From contig NZ_CAMAPC010000022.1 in NCBI RefSeq assembly GCF_945859825.1, forward strand, positions 1 through 52,054: 52,054 nt of DNA, given 5' to 3'. A program made the position numbers and the translations under genes. Below the pieces are notes generated by a model that saw only the letters and a list, made by a program, of their open reading frames with translations, searched no databases and was not told the origin of the DNA. The first letter of the stretch is position 1, and each line of letters opens with the position of its first letter. Source of the stretch: Pseudoalteromonas holothuriae (GTDB taxonomy: Bacteria > Pseudomonadota > Gammaproteobacteria > Enterobacterales > Alteromonadaceae). Positions 8,736 to 16,838 of this stretch are shown piece after piece.

Positions 8736-10058
8736 ATGGCTCAATTACGAGATGGTTTTCAAAGCCGAATTGGCTTTGTACTCGCCGCGGCAGGTGCTGC
8801 AGTTGGATTAGGAAATATTTGGGGGTTTCCCACACAAGCGGCGAATCACGGTGGTGGTGCGTTTTTACTTGTTTACTTTATTGTTATATTTTTGTTAGCA
8901 CTGCCTGCACTTTATACTGAACTTTATCTTGGCCACCAAGCACAATCAAACCCGGTTACAGCGCTTCGTCAAGCATGGCAGGAAAAAGCACCTAAAATAG
9001 GTGCTGGTGCAGGGTATATGGGGCTGTGTGGTGCCATAGTCATGTTAAGCTTTTATTCAATTGTGGCAGGTTGGATGTTGGCATTCTCGCTTGAGCCACT
9101 TGCACATGTATTTGGGTTTGAAAAGTTGAGTCAATTTTTAAAAGGAGACTCAACACTTAGAAACTTTATTTTTACGCCATTAATGTTGCTGCTTACTGCG
9201 AGTATTATTCTCAAAGGCGTTAAATCAGGTATTGAGGCATGGTCGCGGCGACTAATGCCTGTTTTGTTATTATTACTTATTGCTTTAATCGCCTATATTG
9301 CTACCTTGGAAGGCGCTGCTAAAGGCTTTAGTGCTTACCTTATTCCAGACTTTTCTAAAATTACCGACCCAGATTTAATTATTGCTGCAATGGGTCAGGC
9401 ATTTTTCTCATTATCGTTAGGTGTGGGTTGCATGATGATCTACGGCTCATATTTGAAGCCAAACGAAAACCTACCAAAGTTAACATTAAGCGTTGCAGCT
9501 CTAGATACGGGGGTTGCATTTTTAGCAGGCTTATTAATTATACCCGCAGTATTTGTTGCTCAACATAATGGTGTACAAGTGTTTCAAGACGGTAAATTGA
9601 TAGGTGAGGGTCGCCTAATTTTTGCTGTATTACCTGAGCTTTTTTCAAGTATGGGAGCAATTGGTTTATGGGTTGGTATGACCTTTTTTGTTTTGATGTC
9701 CATTGCGTCACTAACCTCAACCATTTCATCAACTGAAATCCCTGTCTCTTTTCTTGTTGAAAATCATGGCCTCGATAGACGAAGTGCAACTTGGTGGGTA
9801 ACAGGCGTGATTATGGTTGTAGCAAGTTTAATTATTCTGAATTTTGAATGGTTATTTGGCTTAGTCATAAGCGTATTTACGCAATACCAACTACCGTTAA
9901 TGGGTTTATTTTACTTTATTACAGTAGGCTGGATGTGGAAACGTGGTAATCAGCTACGTTTAGAATGTAAAGGCTTTCATTACTGGTTTGCACAATATGT
10001 TCGATTTGTGTGCCCAGTGTTGATGACAGCTGTGTTTTTAAATGTAGCAATAAAGTAG
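8736..10058 (+). CDS. Sodium-dependent transporter, neurotransmitter:sodium symporter (SLC6/LeuT) family
   Basis: An inner-membrane sodium-coupled importer, most likely for an amino acid or related amine; 440 residues with about 11 membrane segments. The unwound first helix that holds sodium and substrate is clear: GAAVGLGNIWGFPTQAANHGG from residue 20. TELYLGH, FFSLSLGVGCMMIYGSY and TSTISSTEIPVSFLVE are further family landmarks. The substrate cannot be read from sequence. Its place just after the riboswitch-controlled lysC invites the idea of lysine uptake, but a 182-base gap with a hairpin lies between them, so co-transcription is doubtful. The ATG at 8736 has only a weak ribosome site. Confidence 0.88.
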   Translation: MAQLRDGFQSRIGFVLAAAGAAVGLGNIWGFPTQAANHGGGAFLLVYFIVIFLLALPALYTELYLGHQAQSNPVTALRQAWQEKAPKIGAGAGYMGLCGAIVMLSFYSIVAGWMLAFSLEPLAHVFGFEKLSQFLKGDSTLRNFIFTPLMLLLTASIILKGVKSGIEAWSRRLMPVLLLLLIALIAYIATLEGAAKGFSAYLIPDFSKITDPDLIIAAMGQAFFSLSLGVGCMMIYGSYLKPNENLPKLTLSVAALDTGVAFLAGLLIIPAVFVAQHNGVQVFQDGKLIGEGRLIFAVLPELFSSMGAIGLWVGMTFFVLMSIASLTSTISSTEIPVSFLVENHGLDRRSATWWVTGVIMVVASLIILNFEWLFGLVISVFTQYQLPLMGLFYFITVGWMWKRGNQLRLECKGFHYWFAQYVRFVCPVLMTAVFLNVAIK

Positions 10059-10074
10059 CTTAGTATATATTTGG

Positions 10075-10099
10075 AAAAGGCGTTTAAAACGCCTTTTTT
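10075..10099 (+). terminator. Intrinsic terminator between convergent genes
   Basis: AAAAGGCGTTT (10075-10085) pairs with AAACGCCTTTT, and six Ts follow the GC-rich part. The A-run on the other side makes it usable in both directions, fitting its place between the convergent symporter and DUF5916 genes. Confidence 0.88.
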
Positions 10100-10121
10100 G
10101 TTTCAAGCATACGGTATATTG

Positions 10122-12272
10122 TTACCAACGATTGATATAGTTTAGCTTAATTGTTTTTTCGTCGAACACGGTTCTTTTTTCATGCCAGCCATCTTCAAGA
10201 CTGTAGCCTTTATTTATACTCAACTGATAAAGTTCGTCTGGCGCACTTTGATAACGTAATCGACTGAATATGGATAGATTGTCCGCGCGAGTATTATGTT
10301 GTAGCAAAGTATTCCATGACCACTCGCTATTAAATGCAACATTTGCCTTAAAGCGTGTGCTATACATATTTTCTTTAATTTCGCTTTGTGAATAGTAATG
10401 GTGACGTCTGCTCAGCTGTAACAGTACATGTTTGTTAGGCTTATAATTAACTTCAGCCAATACCTGCTTCCTATCGCTGTTATAAAATTCACCCGTTGTG
10501 ATGCTAAGGTTACCAAATACTGTTTGATCCGTTGGTGTCTCCAAATAGGCTATCCATTGCCCAAAACGATAATTATCAGCATCAAAACCTATTGTTTTAC
10601 CTAACGCATAGTGCTGTTTAAGTCGTTCTTTTCTAACCTCATATTGAAAATGAAAAGCAGTTGCATCTTTCATCTCTATACGCATTGGGCGAACTACATA
10701 TCTTTTGCTCAACCAATTGTTATTTACATCACTTCGTTGGTAGTAAAAATAATTAATTTGATAGTAATTAATATATTCACTCAATGAGCTGGTTTTAGGT
10801 CGTTCACGATAGTGTGATACGAGTTCATAATAGTTAATACCATTACGATTGACAAAGCCTAGTGCTGGGTTAAAGTCTTCACCTAAATATCTGTACTTGG
10901 TACGTATATACACTTTATCGTTAGGTAAAGTAAGTTGAAGGCCATATGCTTTGGTATCTTGCTGTGAATACTGCTTCTGTGTTTCTTGATACCAAGCGTG
11001 TGTTCTTATTTGTTGATCATTAAAAATATTGCTTTCAAATCTATAATCTACACCATACAACTTGGTGTTTTTGCGCCCATCAGCGCTACCATTGGTAATG
11101 ATTGCGCCTACTTGATGTTTATCTCCTAATTGGTGTTTTACACGGGCAACGCTCAGTTGGGTCGTTTCGCTAATTTCGCCATCTTTTTCTTGGTTTACAC
11201 TTAAAATACCAAAACTTGTATTCCCTAACTGGCCTGTTAATTTCCCACCCCAATCAATGTCTAACACACCATTTTTAGTGCCCTGACCAATCTTACGCGA
11301 ATAAAATGGCATCCCGTTATAATCATTGTTGTTAAAATCACCAAAACTAAATACTTGGCTGTCTTGTAAGAAAAAATCACGTTTTTCGGCAAAAAACTGA
11401 CTAAATCTGGTCATATTTATATTTACTTCGTCTACATCAGTACCAGAAAAGTCAGTATTTACCGTCAGCACGCCGGTTAAGTTAGGCGTAAATTTATAAA
11501 ATGCATCAATCGAAGGAGTCCATTTTGACTCTGTTTGAGTATCTTTAAAGCTCAGCCCTGTCTTTAGTTCAATGCCGACGCCTTGGGATAAGCCTTTTAA
11601 GTTACTGATTTTGGCAACCTGTGGGGCTGTCCAGCCCGCATTTTGTGGATCGTTAATATTCCAATAAACTTGCTTGTATGGCTTTGATAATTTGTGCCGT
11701 AACTGTAGTCCCCAGTCATTCTTATTCGGGTCAAACGATATTGATTGCATCGGTATAGCCATTTCAACGCTCCAACCATTTTGGGTGCGTTGTGTTTTGG
11801 CATACCAAATAGTGTTCCACTGACCTATGTAATGCGTACCATCGATTAGACCATCTTCTTTAACACCTGAAGGCGTAACGTGAAATAAGTAGGCATCACG
11901 CTTATCAAAATTAGTGTCTAAAGTAATACCAAAGTAATCTTCATCCCACATACGGTCACCTTGGGTAAGCACTCTGTCAGTAATTGTGTTTTGAGGTTGA
12001 GTAATTTCAGCGGCAACGTAAAAAAATGCATCATCATATGCTATTTTGGCTTTAATCGGGTAGATGGGCTTAGTACCAAAATTAGGTCTGAACTCAACAA
12101 ATTGCTCAATTACCCTCGAACCATGCCATTCTTTGTTTTCTATATAACCATCAATAACAGGTGGGGTATTTAATTTTGATAAACTAATATTCTCTCTTTT
12201 AAAGTCAGTGGTTGCGTGCGCGGTTAAACATAACAACATCGCAGCTAGGTAAAAACATGTTAAGTAATGCAT
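10122..12272 (-). CDS. Outer-membrane protein with CBM9-like N-terminus and DUF5916 beta-barrel
   Basis: A 716-residue exported protein of unknown function. The signal peptide is residues 1-20, cleaved near LTAHA/TTD. Residues about 30-210 match the CBM9-like sugar-binding fold seen in this group: PPVIDGYIENKEWHGS, AKIAYDDAFFYVAAEI, and DRMWDEDYFGITLDT followed by AYLFHVTPSGVKEDG. From about residue 215 the sequence is rich in alternating aromatic and polar strands, as in an outer-membrane barrel, with the DUF5916 hallmark FFAEKRDFFLQDSQVFSFG near residue 300. The last residues (IKLNYINRW) end in an aromatic, as barrel proteins do. It is monocistronic. Such proteins often occur near peptide or sugar uptake genes, but here the neighbours give no clue. 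Confidence 0.75.
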   Translation of the reverse strand: MHYLTCFYLAAMLLCLTAHATTDFKRENISLSKLNTPPVIDGYIENKEWHGSRVIEQFVEFRPNFGTKPIYPIKAKIAYDDAFFYVAAEITQPQNTITDRVLTQGDRMWDEDYFGITLDTNFDKRDAYLFHVTPSGVKEDGLIDGTHYIGQWNTIWYAKTQRTQNGWSVEMAIPMQSISFDPNKNDWGLQLRHKLSKPYKQVYWNINDPQNAGWTAPQVAKISNLKGLSQGVGIELKTGLSFKDTQTESKWTPSIDAFYKFTPNLTGVLTVNTDFSGTDVDEVNINMTRFSQFFAEKRDFFLQDSQVFSFGDFNNNDYNGMPFYSRKIGQGTKNGVLDIDWGGKLTGQLGNTSFGILSVNQEKDGEISETTQLSVARVKHQLGDKHQVGAIITNGSADGRKNTKLYGVDYRFESNIFNDQQIRTHAWYQETQKQYSQQDTKAYGLQLTLPNDKVYIRTKYRYLGEDFNPALGFVNRNGINYYELVSHYRERPKTSSLSEYINYYQINYFYYQRSDVNNNWLSKRYVVRPMRIEMKDATAFHFQYEVRKERLKQHYALGKTIGFDADNYRFGQWIAYLETPTDQTVFGNLSITTGEFYNSDRKQVLAEVNYKPNKHVLLQLSRRHHYYSQSEIKENMYSTRFKANVAFNSEWSWNTLLQHNTRADNLSIFSRLRYQSAPDELYQLSINKGYSLEDGWHEKRTVFDEKTIKLNYINRW

Positions 12273-12454
12273 ACTATTTCCTGATAAAAATACTTCATAA
12301 AATCATCTCAGGAACACTGTAAAAAGACGTGAAAAAGTAAGGAAATCAAATGACAAAAAAGTGATTAATTATTTTAAATTTAAGTAAGCTGTTGATAATA
12401 AAACTTTTAAATTATTTATTTGTAAGCGTTCGTAATATAGTTCAAGCAGTAAAT

Positions 12455-12465
12455 AGTCAATGACT
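12455..12465. promoter_or_regulatory. Short palindrome upstream of the photolyase operon
   Basis: AGTCAATGACT is an 11-base perfect palindrome 66 bases before the cryptochrome start codon, in the promoter region shared with the divergent DUF5916 gene. It could be a regulator site, but palindromes this short also arise by chance. Confidence 0.2.
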
Positions 12466-12531
12466 TATAAGGTGAACTAATTTTTTGGCTGTTACGTAGT
12501 GACGAGGTAATGTTTTTTAGGATTTGATCAA

Positions 12532-13902
12532 ATGTCTCGCGCACTTTATTGGTTTACTCACGACTTACGCCTAGCAGATAACGAAGGGGTTATTTCATTG
12601 TTATCATCCAATAATTCAGTGGCATTTATTTATGTTATTGACCCTGATTGGTTTAGGCCACTCAATTATAGTCAAACATCAATGGGCGTGCACCGATGGC
12701 TTTTTTTACGGCAGTCAATTGAAGACCTGCATAATCAACTAATTGCAAAAGGTCAAAGCCTGCAAGTTGTGGTTGGCAACTCGGCAAATCAAATCTCAAA
12801 ATTAGTTCGTGATCACAATGTCACGGCGCTTTACACTGCACAACAGTTTGGTCTTTATGAGCGGCATTCGTTAGAGAGAGTTAAAGCAATTTGCCCAAGC
12901 TTACAAGTGTATTCTTGTTGCACCAATACGTTGTTTACAAAGGATCAGATTGATGAGCACTCAATACCAATGCAATCTTTTTCAGCATTTAGAAAACATG
13001 TAGAAAGCAACGATTACAGCGTTAAAGAAGACCAAATACAAGAGAGTTCTCTTTGGGAAGCAAAACGCGCTTTATTACCTTTACAGGCGAAGAATCAGTT
13101 TAATAAAGTGCTCGATGACATAGAGCAAACAATGTTCAGGCCTCATGCCATTAATACTTTAAATAAATGGACAAATGAATTTGTTGGCGGAGAACAACAT
13201 GCCTGTGAACATTTAAGCTATTATTTTAGCTCATCCGCACCGTTGACTTATAAAAAAACTAGAAACCAGTTAGAAGGAAAATGTTCATCCACAGGGTTTA
13301 GTCCTTATCTTGCAATAGGAAACCTCTCGCCAAGGCAAGTGTGGCATGCATTACGGCGCTATGAAAAACAAAACTTAGAGAATGAATCAACTTACTGGGT
13401 TGGTTTTGAACTATTGTGGCGAGAGTATTTTCAATGGTTATTGAATGATAACCCAAAAGCATTTTTTATGTTTAAAGGTTTGGCTAACAAAAAACCACTT
13501 ACAAGTTTCTATACTCAACGATTTGCACAATGGTGTAATGGTAGAACAAATTATCCCTTAGTTAATGCATGTATGAACCAGCTTAATGCAACTGGCTATA
13601 TTTCAAACAGGGGCAGGCAAATTGTAGCCAGTTGCCTAGTTAATGAACTTAGCGTTGATTGGCGATATGGTGCGGCTTACTTCCAAAAGCAGTTAATAGA
13701 TTATGACGTTGCATCAAATTGGGGGAATTGGCAGTACATAGCTGGGGTAGGTGTAGACCCTCGAGGTGGACGGCATTTTAATATTGAGAAACAAACTCAA
13801 CTGCATGATGAAAAAAACGCCTTTATAAATAAATGGCAAGGTAACCTTGAAGGCGAACAGACCTATGATTTAACTGATGCATCAGATTGGCCAGTTAAAT
13901 GA
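12532..13902 (+). CDS. Cryptochrome DASH / CPD photolyase-like flavoprotein
   Basis: A light-dependent FAD protein of the cryptochrome DASH type. Members repair cyclobutane dimers, mainly in single-stranded DNA, and may also act as light sensors. It has 456 residues. Residues 1-130 form the photolyase alpha/beta antenna domain (ALYWFTHDLRLADNEGV). The FAD-binding helical domain covers about 190-450, with FSPYLAIGNLSPRQVWHALRRYE, then GRTNYPLVNACM near 337-348, GYISNRGRQIVAS, WRYGAAYFQKQLIDYDVASN, and WQYIAGVGVDPRGGRHFNI. The DASH assignment rests on these last blocks. Its stop overlaps the next start (ATGA). It heads a three-gene operon with DUF2256 and a (6-4) photolyase. Confidence 0.9.
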   Translation: MSRALYWFTHDLRLADNEGVISLLSSNNSVAFIYVIDPDWFRPLNYSQTSMGVHRWLFLRQSIEDLHNQLIAKGQSLQVVVGNSANQISKLVRDHNVTALYTAQQFGLYERHSLERVKAICPSLQVYSCCTNTLFTKDQIDEHSIPMQSFSAFRKHVESNDYSVKEDQIQESSLWEAKRALLPLQAKNQFNKVLDDIEQTMFRPHAINTLNKWTNEFVGGEQHACEHLSYYFSSSAPLTYKKTRNQLEGKCSSTGFSPYLAIGNLSPRQVWHALRRYEKQNLENESTYWVGFELLWREYFQWLLNDNPKAFFMFKGLANKKPLTSFYTQRFAQWCNGRTNYPLVNACMNQLNATGYISNRGRQIVASCLVNELSVDWRYGAAYFQKQLIDYDVASNWGNWQYIAGVGVDPRGGRHFNIEKQTQLHDEKNAFINKWQGNLEGEQTYDLTDASDWPVK

Positions 13903-14048
13903 GTAAATTAAATTTACCTGAAAAGACTTGCCAAGTCTGCTTGCGTCCTTTTAGCTGGCGTAAAAAATGGCAAAAGGATTGGGCTAACGTTAAATACTGT
14001 TCAAAACGATGCGCAAGTGACAGACGCACGTTAAGGAATAAACTATGA
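13899..14048 (+). CDS. DUF2256 small zinc-ribbon-like protein
   Basis: A 49-residue protein: four cysteines as C11-x2-C14 and C34-x3-C38 around a basic, tryptophan-rich core (PFSWRKKWQKDWANVKYCS). This is the DUF2256 pattern (cysteine pair, 'RPF.WRKKW..W..VKYCS..C'). The cysteines suggest one bound zinc ion. Its ATG overlaps the cryptochrome stop, and its own stop overlaps the (6-4) photolyase start, each as ATGA, so all three are translationally coupled. The function is unknown; the tight linkage to two light-driven DNA-repair genes suggests a role with them, such as DNA or RNA binding or flavoprotein maturation. That role is inference. Confidence 0.88.
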   Translation: MSKLNLPEKTCQVCLRPFSWRKKWQKDWANVKYCSKRCASDRRTLRNKL

Positions 14049-15616
14049 ACAACACCTATCGATGCCTCAGACTTATTTTAGGTGATCAGCTCAACGCTCA
14101 TCACAGTTGGTATAAACACAAGCATGATGATGTACTTTATGTAATTGCTGAGTTACATCAAGAAACCTCGTATACAACGCATCACATTCAAAAAATATGC
14201 GCTTTTTTTAGTGCAATGGAGCACTTTGCTCAGGCTTTAACAAAGGCCGGGCACAACGTAGCGTATTTATCTTTAGACGATACACGCGCCTTAAAAACGA
14301 TACCAGAATTAATAAAATCGTTGATTTTAAAGTATAAAATCAATATTTTTGAATATCAGCTACCTGATGAATATAGGCTAAGGTCGCAGTTGTCATCGTT
14401 TACGAACTCTCTGTCAATTGAGGTTAACTACTTTGAAACTGAACATTTTTACTTAGATGAGGCACAGCTCACAGAGAGTTTCAAACAGGGTAAAAGTCAT
14501 AAAATGGAAGCCTTCTATCGTAGGATGCGAAAAAAATTTAATATCTTGATGGATGGTGAAAAGCCATTAGGTGGTGACTGGAACTATGATAAACAAAACA
14601 GGAATAAGCTCAAGTCAGCAGACTTTGCCAAAGTGCCAGAACCATTACTATTCAAACATGATGTTAATAACATAATCGCACGTTTAAAGCGCCATGATGT
14701 TAAAACGATTGGCCGAATTAATGACAATTTAAATTGGCCAGTAACTCGTATACAAGCCAAAACACTGTTAGATTTTTTCTGTCAGTATTGTTTAGCAGGT
14801 TTTGGGCAGTTTCAAGATGCGATGACATGCAAACTCGATAATGCATTGCAATCTAGCCAATGGAGTTTGTTTCACAGTCGTTTGTCGTTTGCACTTAATA
14901 GTAAAATGCTTAGCCCAGAGTTTGTTATTAGTACTGTAGTGGCATATTACCATAAGCACCAGCAGCAAATTTCGCTACCTCAGATAGAGGGGTTTGTGAG
15001 ACAGATTTTAGGTTGGCGAGAGTTTGTTAGAGGGATTTATTGGGCTAATATGCCGCAATATGCTCAGCTTAATCACTTAAAAGCAGAGCATGCTTTACCT
15101 AGTTGGTTTTGGAATGGTTCAACCCATATGAACTGTTTAAAACATGCCATACAGCAATCTCTAGATTATGCATACGCACACCATATTCAAAGGCTGATGA
15201 TCACGGGCAACTTTTGTTTACTTGCAGGTATTGACCCTGATGTAGTGGATGATTGGTATTTAGGAGTTTATATCGATGCAATAGAGTGGGTAGAAATGCC
15301 CAATACCAGAGGTATGAGTCAATTTGCTGATGGTGGGATAGTTGGCTCAAAAGCTTATGCTGCAAGCGGCAATTATGTGAAAAAAATGAGTGACTACTGT
15401 AGTGGTTGTCAATATGACGTAACGCAAGCTACAGGCAAAAATGCATGCCCGTTAAACTCCTTATATTGGCGTTTTATGAATAAGCATGAAGAAGCCTTTG
15501 CTACAAATCCCCGTAACTCAATGGTTTATGCAAATTGGCGCAGAAAAAGCGAACTGCAACGCAAAGAAATTATTGAACAAGCAGAGCAATATCTCATAGA
15601 TATTGAGTTACTTTAG
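14045..15616 (+). CDS. phrB: (6-4) photolyase of the iron-sulfur FeS-BCP/PhrB type
   Basis: A prokaryotic (6-4) photolyase that repairs pyrimidine-pyrimidone photoproducts using light, FAD and a [4Fe-4S] cluster; 523 residues. The N-terminal LRLILGDQLNAHHSW is the start typical of the photolyase-related group. The C-terminal half has LGWREFVRGIYW and HHIQRLMITGNFCLLAGIDP, both family blocks around FAD. Four cysteines suited to the cluster are C364, C452, C455 and C468. Their spacing equals that of the cluster cysteines I recall for Agrobacterium PhrB (350, 438, 441, 454), shifted by 14 residues. It is the last gene of the light-repair operon and its start overlaps the DUF2256 stop. The mechanism is known for the family; activity here is inferred. 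Confidence 0.9.
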   Translation: MNNTYRCLRLILGDQLNAHHSWYKHKHDDVLYVIAELHQETSYTTHHIQKICAFFSAMEHFAQALTKAGHNVAYLSLDDTRALKTIPELIKSLILKYKINIFEYQLPDEYRLRSQLSSFTNSLSIEVNYFETEHFYLDEAQLTESFKQGKSHKMEAFYRRMRKKFNILMDGEKPLGGDWNYDKQNRNKLKSADFAKVPEPLLFKHDVNNIIARLKRHDVKTIGRINDNLNWPVTRIQAKTLLDFFCQYCLAGFGQFQDAMTCKLDNALQSSQWSLFHSRLSFALNSKMLSPEFVISTVVAYYHKHQQQISLPQIEGFVRQILGWREFVRGIYWANMPQYAQLNHLKAEHALPSWFWNGSTHMNCLKHAIQQSLDYAYAHHIQRLMITGNFCLLAGIDPDVVDDWYLGVYIDAIEWVEMPNTRGMSQFADGGIVGSKAYAASGNYVKKMSDYCSGCQYDVTQATGKNACPLNSLYWRFMNKHEEAFATNPRNSMVYANWRRKSELQRKEIIEQAEQYLIDIELL

Positions 15617-15720
15617 CAACTAACTTTTTAAATAACATCAGTGTATCCTTTTTAAGAAAATAGTTGAGAAGGCAGCAACTTGAAAGCACTAATTTAGACG
15701 GGTTCAATTATGTGTTATGG

Positions 15721-16446
15721 TTAATTTTGCATTTTATACAGTGCCTTTCTTTTAAACACTTCATGTTCAGCGATCGTGATTAATTTTGCTAACTCACCGC
15801 TTTTTTTCATTTCTTTAAGCTTATTATCTACTCTTTTTATCAGGTTAATATGCTCTTTACGAATGTAATGATACAAGGGCAATTTATCTAAGTGCTGTGT
15901 TTGTGGGGTTATGTCTGTTATGCCAAGCTTTTTAAGTACCACAAGCCCATCCATTTTATTTGTGAGTGCGATATCAGCAAGCCCAGCTTGAATTAGCTTA
16001 AACATTTGACTGGTATTGTCAGTGTCAGTTATATCTTTTAAGCCTTTTGTAATATTGTCCGTATGCTTAACACCTCTTACCTTAACAACTTGATAACGTG
16101 CTAAATCTGCAGGGGTTTTTATATTCACTCCACTGCCTTTTTTGCTAAATACCATCGTTTCAAGATAATAATATGAGGTAGGGACCCGTATAGTTGAAGG
16201 TGTTTCTTCACCATAACTATATATACGCATTATTTCGCCATCATTTAACCCTACTGCCGTCTCGTGCTGAGCACGCTTTCCAGGTAATGGTGTGATAGTT
16301 ATATTGATACCTAAGCGTTTATAAACTTCAGTAATAACAATACGACCTACTTCTTGTTCAATTAAGAAATTTATTGATGCAAAGTGGTAGCTTTGCCCGT
16401 AAAGGGGTAAAGATAGCAAGCAAAATAGTAAATAAAGATACTTCAT
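15721..16446 (-). CDS. Stand-alone periplasmic solute-binding protein, type 3 family
   Basis: A 241-residue exported protein like the binding proteins of amino-acid ABC importers, but with no transporter genes nearby. The signal peptide is residues 1-17 (MKYLYLLFCLLSLPLYGQS). The fold shows in VYKRLGINITITPLPGKRAQHET, then the hinge region TPADLARYQVVKVRGVKHT, KLIQAGLADIALTNK, and the last helix ...LKEMKKSGELAKLI. In Alteromonadales many such orphans exist; they may be sensors, chaperones or inactive paralogues. A second orphan of the same broad family is at 47445. The ligand is unknown. Confidence 0.75.
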   Translation of the reverse strand: MKYLYLLFCLLSLPLYGQSYHFASINFLIEQEVGRIVITEVYKRLGINITITPLPGKRAQHETAVGLNDGEIMRIYSYGEETPSTIRVPTSYYYLETMVFSKKGSGVNIKTPADLARYQVVKVRGVKHTDNITKGLKDITDTDNTSQMFKLIQAGLADIALTNKMDGLVVLKKLGITDITPQTQHLDKLPLYHYIRKEHINLIKRVDNKLKEMKKSGELAKLITIAEHEVFKRKALYKMQN

Positions 16447-16838
16447 AATTCTCTAATTTATAAATGGGCTTAACACAGCAGTACTTGCTTTGATTATAGC
16501 TTAATTGTTTATGGCAGACTAAAAGCCGATATTTAAAGTCATGATAAGAATATCAGTGAAATCACAATACTGGTACTTGAAGCTCAAGGTGCAATAAATA
16601 ACTGTGCAATAAGTGCTCTCATTCAACAGATTTTGTATCATGCTAATATCATTTTGCATCTAAGGGTTTACAGTGCTACACAGCCTCTGCTTTGTCCGAA
16701 TTGTCAACTCGCTGCTGCAAAACAAACAGCAAAGATAAGAACGGCCTAGTGCAAAGGGATATGAATAGCGTTTTTCTGCCAGTACTATTCACATTTTTAT
16801 ACATATTTACAATTGCATAAATTTGTAGGCTGATTAGT
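16447..16838. other. Intergenic region with an unassigned open frame
   Basis: This 392-base gap separates two divergent genes and must hold both promoters. A plus-strand frame is open from 16537 to a TAG at 16747-16749 (about 70 codons) and contains a CPNC motif, but has no ATG and no visible ribosome site. It may be the remains of a gene or chance. I see no RNA gene here. Confidence 0.4.
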
